Below, piece after piece: positions 37,443-46,701 of a DNA stretch of 64,000 nucleotides (position 1 is its first letter; every line of letters starts with the position of its first letter). The notes under the pieces are model-generated. The model searched no databases, was not told the origin of the DNA, and saw only the letters and a list, made by a program, of their open reading frames with translations. A program made the translations under genes and the position numbers. This DNA comes from Chitinophagaceae bacterium (GTDB lineage Bacteria; Bacteroidota; Bacteroidia; Chitinophagales; Chitinophagaceae): assembly GCA_016787065.1 (NCBI GenBank), contig JAEUVD010000050.1, forward strand, positions 33,644-97,643, given 5' to 3'.

Positions 37443-38339
37443 TTAAAATGAATAAATAAAATTAAGATTTAATCTTGGAGAACTACTGATATTTCCTTCT
37501 CCAAGGTTCTGTTTTGTTGGTATATAGAGTTGTGATAATAGTCCGAATTGGTTGTAATAAACATCGATGCCGGCATTCGTGAAATACGAGTAACCACCGG
37601 TTATTTCTTGGAATGTTGAACCCTGTTTGTCTTTAGCAGCCTGTTCGTAAGTAACTCCGAGTTGAGGCAGTACAATCCAGTTCTTCTTTTGAAACCAGGT
37701 ATAACCGTGAATACCTGTTTGAAGTTTATTGCCAAACTGCAGATGCTGCTTATTTACACCATTGAAGGTATATTGAAAGGAATACATACCACCCATTTTT
37801 CGATATCGAAGGTTGTATTGAACGATAAGTTGCTTATCAAAGGAACCGGTTCCGGCTTGCATGTTTGGATGCACCATGATTCCGTCGGAAACTTGATTGA
37901 ATTTTCCGGTGGGTAATTTAATACCAAGCCCAAGTTGCAAAACGTTTCGCCATACCTTTTCAGATTCGGATTGATTTATCAGAAAATAGCGACCTTGGAA
38001 TTGTACGTCTCCGATTCCGCTCACTTGCTCTAACTTGTTGCCATTCCAGCGTTTATTGATTCGATAGGGGAGAAAGCTATACACATGTAACCTGCCGCCT
38101 AAGGTGTTCCATCGGCCCCAAAGCTGATAGGTTTTAAATTCTTCATCCGATGAAGTTTCACCATGATGAGGTTCTGAATGAAACCGGTTCCACTGATAAC
38201 CGACTCCAACCAGATTTTTGCTTATTACCGGAATGATTCCGATGTTTTGAGAGGATGCTGCACAACCGCATACATCACAACTTAGGGCCGAAGTGGTTGT
38301 TAGTAGCAACACACTCAGTACCCATGCTATTTTTTTCAT
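37443..38339 (-). CDS. Outer-membrane barrel-like protein with CDVCGC N-terminus
   Basis: 298 residues. The signal peptide ends at about residue 20 and the mature N-terminus is CDVCGCAAS, a cysteine cluster that could be both lipidated and metal-binding. The remainder alternates short beta strands with aromatic ends (GVGYQWNRFHSEPHHGE, LHVYSFLPYRINKRW, VQFQGRYFLI, closing RLNLNFIYSF), as in small outer-membrane channels. The segment FHSEPHHGETS is rich in histidine. Similar proteins in this phylum sit near copper or metal genes, from memory. It lies between a Cys-rich membrane protein and a lipoprotein in one unit. Confidence 0.75.
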   Translation of the reverse strand: MKKIAWVLSVLLLTTTSALSCDVCGCAASSQNIGIIPVISKNLVGVGYQWNRFHSEPHHGETSSDEEFKTYQLWGRWNTLGGRLHVYSFLPYRINKRWNGNKLEQVSGIGDVQFQGRYFLINQSESEKVWRNVLQLGLGIKLPTGKFNQVSDGIMVHPNMQAGTGSFDKQLIVQYNLRYRKMGGMYSFQYTFNGVNKQHLQFGNKLQTGIHGYTWFQKKNWIVLPQLGVTYEQAAKDKQGSTFQEITGGYSYFTNAGIDVYYNQFGLLSQLYIPTKQNLGEGNISSSPRLNLNFIYSF

Positions 38340-38375
38340 GTAATTATTATTTGTTTAGAATTAAATAGAACTAAT

Positions 38376-38750
38376 CTAAACAAGTCCGGGTGGACGTTCC
38401 TTTTTACTGAAAAAAAGAAAGGAATATTGATTTTCGTAAAACGACGTATTAGTTGAACAAGAAGGCTCTGGTTTCAATTGTGTAAAGCCTTCTGTAGAGC
38501 AAAGAATAAAACAATCTATTTCCTGAAATTTGGATTCATGTTTTGTTGATTCCGAATCTTGATCTACTTTTTTTAATTGTTTTTTCAAATAACATTTACC
38601 CTGACAGCAGTTATTTTTCACATTACGTTTCTCACAGAGTTGTTTCGCAATAAACGTTTGGTTGTTAGCCCAATTAAGAATGATTACTGTTTTTGTGGCA
38701 AACGAAAAACATAAAATCAACATGAGTACTATGGAAAGTAATTGCTTCAA
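38376..38750 (-). CDS. Cysteine-rich small membrane/exported protein
   Basis: 124 residues: a hydrophobic N-terminus (1-22) followed by ANNQTFIAKQLCEKRNVKNN and CCQGKCYLKKQL, a conserved pattern (LCEN...CxGKC-L-KKQL) that I recognise from short Bacteroidota proteins encoded next to metal genes. Further cysteines occur in CFILCS and SCST. No ATG fits the expected N-terminus: translation seems to start at TTG 38750, 7 nt after an exact -7 box (38758-38765); ATG 38723 would remove nine residues. First gene of the unit reaching to 36823. Confidence 0.72.
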   Translation of the reverse strand: MKQLLSIVLMLILCFSFATKTVIILNWANNQTFIAKQLCEKRNVKNNCCQGKCYLKKQLKKVDQDSESTKHESKFQEIDCFILCSTEGFTQLKPEPSCSTNTSFYENQYSFLFFSKKERPPGLV

Positions 38751-38757
38751 ACAGGAG

Positions 38758-38765
38758 CAAATCTA
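38758..38765 (-). promoter_or_regulatory. -7 box of the cysteine-rich operon
   Basis: Minus strand reads TAGATTTG (exact), 7 nt before the TTG start at 38750. Confidence 0.55.
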
Positions 38766-38807
38766 CACTAGAAATTAAAATTTACAGATGATTTTAGTCA
38801 GTCCTTT

Positions 38808-39383
38808 TTAACCCAGATGTTTTCCCTTGGCTATGGTATCCAAGGCCTCATAAAAGGCCTCGCCATACTTACGAATTAAAGGCTCTTTTAGAAATTCATA
38901 AACCTTTACACCTTCCTTTTTGCCGAGTTTGCATGCTGGTGCGCACAACACGTCTCGTGGTTCGTAATTTAATGCCGTGAACGTGTGATTCTTCGTAACG
39001 CGAATAGGGTATAAATGACAAGAAATTGGTTTCTTAAACGTAGTTCGACCTTCGTAATAAGCCTTTTCGAATAAACATTTTACTATACCGGATTCATCGG
39101 TATAGCCATAAACACAAATGCCACCTTGAATAGCTGGAGTTACATAGCCAAAGTCGGCATCGGTAGTGTACACACCAACTTCTTTAATTTCTGCCTTTGC
39201 TGCTTCGCTTAATTCATCTTTAATTACTTTATAGGCTTGTTTGAATTCTTTTAATTCTGCCTTTTCCAAAGGGGCACCGGCATCGCCATCAACGCAACAG
39301 CCACCTTTGCATTTTTTAAGGTTGCAGATAAATTCTTCCTGAATAATATCATCACTTATTAATATTTCATCTATTAAAATCAT
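38808..39383 (-). CDS. DUF3109 cysteine-rich protein
   Basis: 191 residues from ATG 39381-39383. Conserved cysteines: CNLKKCKGGCCVDGDAGAPL near the N-terminus, then GGICVYGY, VKCLFEKAYY, ISCHLYPIR and LCAPACKLGKK. This spacing (C-x-L-x-x-C-KGACC) marks DUF3109, a family near the YkgJ-type iron-sulfur or zinc-binding proteins of unknown function. The start forms an ATGA overlap with the gldD stop (39380-39383), so translation is coupled. The ATG three codons earlier (39392) would enlarge the overlap and is less likely. Confidence 0.88.
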   Translation of the reverse strand: MILIDEILISDDIIQEEFICNLKKCKGGCCVDGDAGAPLEKAELKEFKQAYKVIKDELSEAAKAEIKEVGVYTTDADFGYVTPAIQGGICVYGYTDESGIVKCLFEKAYYEGRTTFKKPISCHLYPIRVTKNHTFTALNYEPRDVLCAPACKLGKKEGVKVYEFLKEPLIRKYGEAFYEALDTIAKGKHLG

Positions 39384-39976
39384 CTTGTCCATTGAAGGGT
39401 TTGTATGAAATGCTCCATGTCTCTAGCAAGGAATTCATTCATAGGTTTTAAAGAATCGGCGTTGGGTGTTACATTAAAGTAAAGTGCGCCGCGAATAAAA
39501 TGTTTATGCGAATCGGTTGCATAAAACTGAAATGAAGAAGCCGCATTGCCACCGACCTCATAAAAAATACCGTGTACATTATTCGAAGTATGAAATACAG
39601 GTTCCTTAATGTAATCGGCACGTTTGGTATGATAGTGCGACATGAAGTACGAATCTTCCAGCATTTTCGATAAGGGTTGTTGCGGCGAAATAATTTTATA
39701 CGACAAATAAACTTTTGCTCCGAGCGTGTCAATATTTAAATTCAGCCACCAAGGGTTTTCGGCTTTTTGATCGAAGAAGGTACTATCTTTCTCTGCAACG
39801 GCATACACGGGGTATTCAAAACGAAAAGGGTAACCTGGTTTATCGAACTGCTGATATTTTTTCTCCGGAAGATTAACAGAGAAATAGCCTCGAGGTTTAG
39901 GTGTATACGTTTCTTCTCTACACCCATTTAGAAAAACCAATACCGGAAGAATATAAATAAGATTAATTAGCCGCAT
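39380..39976 (-). CDS. gldD: Gliding-motility lipoprotein GldD
   Basis: 198 residues; lipoprotein signal ending FLNGC (Cys19), then the GldD pattern YTPKPRGYFSVNLPEKKY, FRFEYPVYA, NPWWLNLNI, YLSYK, and GIFYEVGGNAASSFQFYATDSHKHFIRGALYFN in outline. GldD is needed for gliding and T9SS-linked surface adhesin movement in Flavobacteria and is widely conserved even in non-gliding members. It follows a T9SS cargo gene by 3 nt and is coupled to DUF3109 by an ATGA overlap. Confidence 0.93.
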   Translation of the reverse strand: MRLINLIYILPVLVFLNGCREETYTPKPRGYFSVNLPEKKYQQFDKPGYPFRFEYPVYAVAEKDSTFFDQKAENPWWLNLNIDTLGAKVYLSYKIISPQQPLSKMLEDSYFMSHYHTKRADYIKEPVFHTSNNVHGIFYEVGGNAASSFQFYATDSHKHFIRGALYFNVTPNADSLKPMNEFLARDMEHFIQTLQWTR

Positions 39977-39979
39977 GAA

Positions 39980-42793
39980 TTAGAGTTTTACTATTCGATG
40001 AACTTCCGGTTTAGCATCGTTGTTCGGATAGTATAATAATAAATATTGTCCTGCTTGTAAGTCTTCCACATTCACTTTGTATTTGAATGAACCCGTGTTG
40101 AAACTGGTATTAAATACTGTTCTTACTTTTCGACCGGTCATATCCAAAAGATATGCTGAAGCATTACTATTTTTTGTTGCATTGAAAGTAAAATAGAAGT
40201 CAGACATAGTGGGGTTAGGATAAACATTAGATGAACTAATAAACGTTTTCGGATTTTCAGCTTGTTTGCCATCGTAATAGGCATCAAAAATACCGTTGCC
40301 ATGAGTGCCTACAATAACATACCCATCCGAATTTCTTACTTTAATATCAGTAACAACGTTGGCTCCAATCAGTTCCGGACTTTCCTGTTTCCAAACAGTT
40401 AGGTTTTTGGTGCCGAAGGAATCTATTTTCAACGTATCGGTTGAGTACAGTCCGACACTCGTTCCAAGAAAGTATGTTTTACTTCCGTCGCTTCGTTTCA
40501 AGATATTCATGCAACGTATGGAAGGATTTGTGCCGCTTGGGTTAGCGCTATTTCCTTCTAAATTTCCACCGGCCAGCGACCAATTTGCGCCTCCATCCCA
40601 AGAATAAAACACCGATTTAATATTGTAGTTTGAACATACAACGAATACTTTATTGGCATCTTCCGGGTCAATGCAAATGTCAATAATATTCCAACCGGTT
40701 TGTAAACTGTCTGAAGGTACTTTCGACAGTTTTCCAAGCTTCGTTAGTTTTGGTGAAGCGCTCAACGGATTGTCGAGGCGGTATACTTCTTTATTACTTG
40801 TTCCAACGTAAATTACATTGGCAGGAAATTTTGAAACGGCTAAGGTTGTTATTTCCGCCGGATAATTTCCGTTGTTGGGTGTTGTAATAGTATCAGAAAA
40901 TACCCAGTGTCCTTCTAGTTTAGATGAACTACTGATGGTCTTCATGTAGCGCAGATCTTTCAAAACGCCTATTTTCTTCCCAACGGCCATGTACATATTA
41001 TTGTCGTTGTTTTCATCCACTTCAAAACAATTGATAAAACCATAGGTGTTTTTATCAACGCCGGCGGGGTCGATACGCATTTGCTGAAGTACCTTGCCTT
41101 GTTCATCTAATTTAACTTTACGCACATTACCTAGCTGTGTGCTAATAACACAAAATGCTTTATCCGGCGCGATATAGTTATAAGCACCATCACCGTTAAT
41201 GGTCATGTTCCAAAAGTTAGCAACATCATTCGTTCGCGTAAGATAATTGCCGTTATCCTGCAAACCTGTAAGTACCCATTGGTCGTACGCGTTTTTTTGA
41301 TCGATAGTTACCGTATAAATTTGAGAAGTATGGTAGCCGATACTTTTTTCCTGCCATACCACTTCCGCAGCATTGATGTTATCGGTTATTTTAATACCAC
41401 CATCGGAAGCGGATAACACCTTGGCCGGATTAGATTTGAAGAATAAAATATCATGCTGATCAGGATGATGGTTCGAATAAACGCCAAACCCCTCTAAACG
41501 AGTTCCAATAGCATAACCACCTACTTGTTGTGTATTATTTGGAGAAGAGAAGCCATCTTTGGAAATGTATAAATTCGTTCCACCAATTACAACATGATTT
41601 GTTTGAGGTTGAACACGCACTACTAAATCATAGCCACCCTGACAATTAAATTTATCAAACTGGTCTGGATCTGTAACCGGTAGGTTAGGGGATAGGTCGG
41701 TCCATATTCCTCCGGTATCACTACCATCGCCACTTTTGTAGGTGTATTTTAACAGAGAAACGTACTCTGGTGTGCCCTCATAATTGGTGGTTGTGGTTCC
41801 GAAGGACGTAGATGCGCTATCTAAATGACTTAAAAAATAAACTTCGTTTTCATTATTCGGGTTAATTGATAAAACAGTTCTGTTCAAATTTTTTACATAC
41901 GAAGGGGTAATATTGGTGAAGGTTACACCATCTGCACTACGGAAAAATCCTTTTTGTGTGCCATCTGAACTGAGTGCGGCATACACCACACCGTTAGAGG
42001 AAATAGCAACATCGGTGTACACTGAAAAATTATTAGATCCTAATACGACCTTCCATGATTTACCTGTATCAACACTTCGGAAAATCGAACCATAGGTCGC
42101 CATATATAAGCAGGTCGCATTTGTGTCTACCACCGGTGATGAGATGATGCGCCAACCCACTTGAATAACTGAATTAAACGTAGAAGGAACATTACCTGCC
42201 GTTGATGCTATTGGTTTAAACGTGTTCCCATTATCCACGGAATAAAATGCACCATCACCAACGTAAAAAGCGCTAGTTGCAGAAGCCGAAGGGCCGGAAA
42301 TTTCGCCGGTTACGGCATACCATAAATTTGTTTTACCGGGGCGCGTATCCTGACAAATACTGGTTACTCCAGGATGGTCGTTCGGGAAACTTACCTTAGA
42401 CCAGGTGGCTCCACCATCGGTAGTTTTCCAAATACCCCCGGAAACGGATGCAGCCAAAATATGATCTTCATTAATACAATCGATAGCTACGCCGCGCGTT
42501 CGTCCGCCAACATTGTGTGGGCCTCTAAAATTCCAGCTACCTCTACCTCGATTGGCATTGGGATAAATTTCCTGAAATTGGCGATAGAATTGTAGTTCCT
42601 GCGTTCGCGCTCCTATCGGAATTTCACCTGTAGCCGGGTCTGCTAACATACTCTTCATCCATTGCGCTTTTTTCGCATGCTCAATGGCACCTTCTGATTC
42701 TTCATTTTGATTTGCAACCAACGAAGGTGTCAGTAATTTAAACCCTGTAAACAACAATAAGGTAATACTTACCAGGAGAACACTATTCTTCAT
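39980..42793 (-). CDS. T9SS-exported sortilin/BNR-repeat protein
   Basis: 937 residues from ATG 42791-42793 (MKNSVLLVSITLLLFTGF signal peptide). A WD40/YVTN/BNR-type propeller fills about 85-850: GGRTRGVAIDC, SGGIWKTTDGGATWSKV, MATYGSIFRSVDTGKSWK, FFRSADGV, YIGTSN-type strands and HGNGIFDAYYDG. A type A T9SS sorting domain closes it (about 860-937: VYPNPTMSDFYF, DMTGRKVR, LQAGQYLLLYY). The family is an exported propeller, often with glycosidase-like fold but without identifiable catalytic residues here. It lies 3 nt before gldD in the same operon, an unusual link between a cargo and a motility gene. Confidence 0.87.
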   Translation of the reverse strand: MKNSVLLVSITLLLFTGFKLLTPSLVANQNEESEGAIEHAKKAQWMKSMLADPATGEIPIGARTQELQFYRQFQEIYPNANRGRGSWNFRGPHNVGGRTRGVAIDCINEDHILAASVSGGIWKTTDGGATWSKVSFPNDHPGVTSICQDTRPGKTNLWYAVTGEISGPSASATSAFYVGDGAFYSVDNGNTFKPIASTAGNVPSTFNSVIQVGWRIISSPVVDTNATCLYMATYGSIFRSVDTGKSWKVVLGSNNFSVYTDVAISSNGVVYAALSSDGTQKGFFRSADGVTFTNITPSYVKNLNRTVLSINPNNENEVYFLSHLDSASTSFGTTTTNYEGTPEYVSLLKYTYKSGDGSDTGGIWTDLSPNLPVTDPDQFDKFNCQGGYDLVVRVQPQTNHVVIGGTNLYISKDGFSSPNNTQQVGGYAIGTRLEGFGVYSNHHPDQHDILFFKSNPAKVLSASDGGIKITDNINAAEVVWQEKSIGYHTSQIYTVTIDQKNAYDQWVLTGLQDNGNYLTRTNDVANFWNMTINGDGAYNYIAPDKAFCVISTQLGNVRKVKLDEQGKVLQQMRIDPAGVDKNTYGFINCFEVDENNDNNMYMAVGKKIGVLKDLRYMKTISSSSKLEGHWVFSDTITTPNNGNYPAEITTLAVSKFPANVIYVGTSNKEVYRLDNPLSASPKLTKLGKLSKVPSDSLQTGWNIIDICIDPEDANKVFVVCSNYNIKSVFYSWDGGANWSLAGGNLEGNSANPSGTNPSIRCMNILKRSDGSKTYFLGTSVGLYSTDTLKIDSFGTKNLTVWKQESPELIGANVVTDIKVRNSDGYVIVGTHGNGIFDAYYDGKQAENPKTFISSSNVYPNPTMSDFYFTFNATKNSNASAYLLDMTGRKVRTVFNTSFNTGSFKYKVNVEDLQAGQYLLLYYPNNDAKPEVHRIVKL

Positions 42794-42875
42794 ATTCAAA
42801 AACAAGGGCTAAAGTTAATCTTCAAAACTGATTCTAAGGCTTTTTTATAATTCCGTTTCGTATTTTCGTGAACCC

Positions 42876-43487
42876 ATGAGCAGGATTGTATTTCTGGTAT
42901 TCTCTTTAGTTGTGTTACTCTTTGGTTGCAACGGCATACCTTCGGATAACAACACAAATCATAAGCATGGTGTTTCAAAATTCAAGGTTACAGGTTTCAA
43001 CCAAGATTCTATGCAAGTTTATTTGCAAGACCCATTGGTATTGCCTGTCTACAAACAAATAGTTTTAAATACATACTCCTTTTCAGAAGATGGTTTAGAT
43101 AAGCCTGAATTCTTTGCGTTGATAGATAGTGTACAACATGCCAGACCTTCGTATAGAAAATTTTATTTGTCGGTTTTAACCAAGGTAATGGATAAAGCCG
43201 ATGGTGCATTTTCGGAAGCGTTAAGTGTGTTTGCCAAAGATTATATTGAACAACATAGTATCGATTTTTTCACGTTATTCGCAAACAATAACACAGTATC
43301 AGAAAAAGATTTGCAACGATGGTCTGATTTTGTGATGATGGAATTGACATTGGATGATGTAACAAATATTCAAAAGAAAATTGCAGATTATGAAAAACGA
43401 ATCGTGCATAATTGCCAAGGTTCGAATTCCGAAGTAATAGATAAGTGCGATGAGTTTTGTAATTATATGGAAGGGTATATTCCTTAG
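42876..43487 (+). CDS. Predicted lipoprotein of unknown function
   Basis: 203 residues with a lipobox VVLLFGC (Cys18). The mature part is mostly helical, with cysteines near the end (HNCQGSN, DKCDEFCNYMEG). No family recognised. It is divergent from the propeller gene, with TATTTTCG (one mismatch to the -7 box) at 42861-42868, 7 nt before the ATG. It is followed by serine ammonia-lyase 58 bp downstream. Confidence 0.77.
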   Translation: MSRIVFLVFSLVVLLFGCNGIPSDNNTNHKHGVSKFKVTGFNQDSMQVYLQDPLVLPVYKQIVLNTYSFSEDGLDKPEFFALIDSVQHARPSYRKFYLSVLTKVMDKADGAFSEALSVFAKDYIEQHSIDFFTLFANNNTVSEKDLQRWSDFVMMELTLDDVTNIQKKIADYEKRIVHNCQGSNSEVIDKCDEFCNYMEGYIP

Positions 43488-43545
43488 CTAAAACTCCTAT
43501 GGATTTGCCAGGCAATTCTCCAAATTTATGTTCTAATTTGCGGGC

Positions 43546-44973
43546 ATGTCGTACGAAGCTATTTCAGCCTTTGATATATTTAAAATTGGAGTTGGTCCGA
43601 GTAGTTCACATACCTTAGGTCCTTGGAGAGCAGCCTTACAATGCTTAGAAAAAATAAGTACTAAGTATAACCTGGAAACAGTGAGTAATTTAGAAGTTTA
43701 TTTATACGGCTCCTTAGCTAAAACAGGTGTTGGACATGGCACCGATGTAGCAGTCATTTTGGGATTATGCGGAGAAGATCCTGTAACCTTTGATGTAGAG
43801 AAATTAGATGATACTATTGCTACCATCCGAAAGGAAAAAGTATTAAAGCTCAATCATCGGCATAGCATAACATTTGATCCGTCAAACGATATTCATTTCT
43901 TAATGGAAGAATCATTGCCTTTTCATCCGAATGGAATGATGTTCGCTGTTTCTTTTTCTACTGGCGAACAAATAGCTGAAACGTATTATTCTATTGGTGG
44001 TGGTTTCGTAGTTCAAGAAACTTCAGAAGAAATACATTTATCATCGGTGCAATTACCCTTCCCAATCGATAAATCCTCCGATGTGTTGCATTGGTGTATG
44101 AAGACTGGTTTGCGCATTGCGGAAGTAGTTTTTGAAAATGAACTTGCTTGGCGCAATGAACAAGAAACCCGTTTAGGAATTCTACGAATTTGGGAAGTTA
44201 TGAAGCAGTGTATATACCGAGGTGTGCATCGCGATGGTATTTTGCCGGGTGGGTTAAAGGTTAGCAGGCGAGCCGCTGCGTTAAATAAACGTCTATTAAA
44301 AGATAAAACCTATCACGATTTTGAAAGTTGGATACAGGCTATTCAAGAAGGTGGACAGCACTTTAATTATATTTTAGATTGGGTGAGTTGTTTCGCTCTT
44401 GCGGTGAATGAAGAAAATGCCTCTTTTAGCCGAGTAGTTACTGCGCCAACGAATGGTGCTGCAGGTGTAATTCCGGCGGTACTTACTTACTACCATGTTT
44501 TTTGTGGAATGAACGATGAAGCAAAATTGATTGACTTTCTGTTAGTTGCATCGGAAATTGGATGTTTATTTAAGAAAGGGGCTACCATTAGCGCAGCCAT
44601 GGGAGGTTGTCAGGCAGAAATTGGCGTAAGTAGTGCAATGGCTGCAGCGGCACTTTGCGAAGGTTTAGGAGGTACGCCTAAGCAAGCGCTCATGGCTGCG
44701 GAGATAGCCATGGAGCATCATTTAGGATTAACTTGTGATCCGGTTGGCGGTTTAGTTCAGATTCCATGTATTGAACGTAATACGATGGGGGCCATAAAGG
44801 CAATCACCGCGGCGCAATTAGCACTTCAGGGTAATCCGTTTGATGCCAAAGTAAGTTTAGATCATGTAATAAAAACTATGATGCAAACCGCTTTGGATAT
44901 GAATCATAAATATAAAGAAACGAGTGATGGTGGGTTGGCTAAGAATATACCCTTGAGTTTGCCGGAGTGTTGA
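43546..44973 (+). CDS. sdaA: L-serine ammonia-lyase, single-chain iron-sulfur type
   Basis: 475 residues. N-terminal beta domain: SAFDIFKIGVGPSSSHTLGPWRAA (about 6-30). C-terminal alpha domain: VVTAPTNGAAGVIPAVLTYY, GATISAAMGGCQAEIGVSSAMAAAALCEGLGG in outline, CDPVGGLVQIPCIERNTMGA. The cysteines at GGCQAE, TCDPVGG and PCIERN are the [4Fe-4S] ligands of bacterial serine dehydratases. It converts L-serine to pyruvate and ammonia. Both domains are in one chain, as in E. coli SdaA. The stop TGA is followed immediately by TAA in frame. Confidence 0.95.
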   Translation: MSYEAISAFDIFKIGVGPSSSHTLGPWRAALQCLEKISTKYNLETVSNLEVYLYGSLAKTGVGHGTDVAVILGLCGEDPVTFDVEKLDDTIATIRKEKVLKLNHRHSITFDPSNDIHFLMEESLPFHPNGMMFAVSFSTGEQIAETYYSIGGGFVVQETSEEIHLSSVQLPFPIDKSSDVLHWCMKTGLRIAEVVFENELAWRNEQETRLGILRIWEVMKQCIYRGVHRDGILPGGLKVSRRAAALNKRLLKDKTYHDFESWIQAIQEGGQHFNYILDWVSCFALAVNEENASFSRVVTAPTNGAAGVIPAVLTYYHVFCGMNDEAKLIDFLLVASEIGCLFKKGATISAAMGGCQAEIGVSSAMAAAALCEGLGGTPKQALMAAEIAMEHHLGLTCDPVGGLVQIPCIERNTMGAIKAITAAQLALQGNPFDAKVSLDHVIKTMMQTALDMNHKYKETSDGGLAKNIPLSLPEC

Positions 44974-45014
44974 TAATGATTGCAATTTATTCTAAGCTAA
45001 ATAAGCATCAATTT

Positions 45015-45668
45015 CTATTTCTCAAACAATAAACTACCTACCCTTACCATAGTACTTCCTTCTTCAAGCGCTATTAGATAATCGCCACTCATACCCATCG
45101 ATATTTCCTTAAAGAAAGCTTGATGAATGAAGTAACCATTTTTTACATACTGAAAAATTTCTTGGATAGATTTGAATTCAGCACGAATCTGATCATGATT
45201 ATCGGTAAAGGATGCCATACCCATGATACCGATGAGTTTTATATGTTTGAAACTACCTTGTGTATAACGATCGAGTAGCTCCGTTAACGCTAGCATCGAT
45301 AAACCGAATTTTGTTTCTTCCGCTGCCACATGCACTTGTGCTAAAACAGAAATTACCTTATTTAGTTTAGCTGCTTGTGTTTCTATTTCTTCCATTAATC
45401 GAATACTTTCCAAAGAATGAATACAACTTATTTTCGGAAGAATTTGTTTAACCTTATTCGTTTGAAGATGACCAATCAAATGCCACTCAATATCATCCGG
45501 TAAGTTTGGTGCCTTTTCAAGTAATTCTTGTACTCGATTCTCTCCAAAAATTCGTTGTCCCTTTTGGTACAGCGCCATAACTTCTGCTATGGTTCTTGTT
45601 TTTGAAACAGCTACTAAGGCTGCCTGATGCGCATCGCAATGCTGTTTTACAATTTCCCAATTCGACAT
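45015..45668 (-). CDS. YggS-family pyridoxal-phosphate homeostasis protein
   Basis: 217 residues with the PLP-Lys motif ALVAVSKTRTIAEV (Lys about 23), FGENRVQELLEKAPNL, WHLIGHLQTNKVKQILP, and a late LSMGMSGD-like ISMGMSGDYLIALEEGSTMVRVGSLLF. YggS/PLPBP proteins carry PLP and keep free PLP and amino acid pools in balance, without known catalysis. The start MSNWEIVKQHCDAHQA is 3 nt after the GtrA gene, so they are cotranscribed. Complete length for the family (about 220). Confidence 0.93.
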   Translation of the reverse strand: MSNWEIVKQHCDAHQAALVAVSKTRTIAEVMALYQKGQRIFGENRVQELLEKAPNLPDDIEWHLIGHLQTNKVKQILPKISCIHSLESIRLMEEIETQAAKLNKVISVLAQVHVAAEETKFGLSMLALTELLDRYTQGSFKHIKLIGIMGMASFTDNHDQIRAEFKSIQEIFQYVKNGYFIHQAFFKEISMGMSGDYLIALEEGSTMVRVGSLLFEK

Positions 45669-45671
45669 TTG

Positions 45672-46163
45672 CTAAGCTGTTTTTCGAAAATTCTTTACCT
45701 TGAATGAAAAATACTGTTGCACAAAATAACTATAAATAGTAACGGTTATATCTGTACAAATTTTGGCGATTGTTTCATTCAATTTCATAATGTCTACAAA
45801 TAACTTAATCAAAAAAATGCTGAATGCAAGACTCGATAATACCGATAAACTGTAACGAAATAACTGAACCCGCCCTCGTAATTCACTTTCGGTAAATACA
45901 ATGAGTCTATTCAGAAAAAAACCGGTTGGGAAACTAACACAGAAAGAAAAGAATTGAGAAGACACATGCGGGGAAAACGTAAACCAAGGGGTTACAACAT
46001 TATTCCCGCGTAAGATTAAATAAAAAGAAATCATGTAGGTGATAAAACCAACCGCCAAGGTGGTACAACCACAAACAATATATTTAAACGTAGTAAGCGG
46101 AATGAATTTCTTCAGGAAATCAAAATAGAAAAAATCAATAACGTTATTGATCAGCTTTTTCAA
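45672..46163 (-). CDS. GtrA-family membrane protein
   Basis: 163 residues with four hydrophobic segments (about 24-50, 58-85, 95-122, 128-150) and the GtrA-like start FLKKFIPLTTFKYIVCGC. GtrA proteins are small four-helix flippases for polyprenyl-linked sugars. Here it sits between a lipoprotein and yggS-type gene, with no obvious glycosyltransferase next to it, so its partner is unknown. Confidence 0.85.
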   Translation of the reverse strand: MKKLINNVIDFFYFDFLKKFIPLTTFKYIVCGCTTLAVGFITYMISFYLILRGNNVVTPWFTFSPHVSSQFFSFCVSFPTGFFLNRLIVFTESELRGRVQLFRYSLSVLSSLAFSIFLIKLFVDIMKLNETIAKICTDITVTIYSYFVQQYFSFKVKNFRKTA

Positions 46164-46181
46164 GAATAAATGATTAAGCGT

Positions 46182-46619
46182 TTATTCGTAAGGAACAAAA
46201 TGCAACTCCAAAGAATTGTCTATCTTACGTATCCAAAATTGCTTTTCAAACAATTTGATAATATTGTAATCGTTCGTGCTATCAATATTACCCGTTGCAT
46301 TTTTTTGCGTTATGGCTATCTTCTTACCATTTTCGTATAAGGCCCACTTTCCGTTAATATTGGTTGCTTCTAGGGTTGTGGGATCAATGATAGTTTGATT
46401 ATAACTTTTGTTTCGGTAGAAGTAATGTTTTTGTTTTTCCCAATAAGGATCATTACCACGTTCAACACCATTCACCAAGGCACTCTCAATTTTCCAGTTA
46501 TTGGTTACACGTGCTTCCTTTGAACGGAAACTGATATTGGGTCCTTCCTCATATTTGCGACAGGAGTTTAAACCGAATCCTAACATCAACAACCCGAGGG
46601 CAAACAATGAATACTTCAT
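46182..46619 (-). CDS. Predicted lipoprotein
   Basis: 145 residues from ATG 46617-46619; lipobox FGLNSC (Cys about 19). The body contains WKIESALVNGVERGN, WALYENGKKIAIT and FWIRKIDNSLELHFVPYE, a layout like lipocalin-like lipoproteins that report a 'residual error' strand pattern, but the family is not certain. The longer frame to 46670 would place extra residues before the signal peptide. Spacing of 18 bp to the GtrA gene suggests a shared operon. Confidence 0.75.
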   Translation of the reverse strand: MKYSLFALGLLMLGFGLNSCRKYEEGPNISFRSKEARVTNNWKIESALVNGVERGNDPYWEKQKHYFYRNKSYNQTIIDPTTLEATNINGKWALYENGKKIAITQKNATGNIDSTNDYNIIKLFEKQFWIRKIDNSLELHFVPYE

Positions 46620-46701
46620 ATATGAAAAATAAATCAAGTGGCTAAGGTAATTAATTTTCCTAATAAACATAGGACGTGAACTTATTTTTTATGGTTTGTT
46701 G

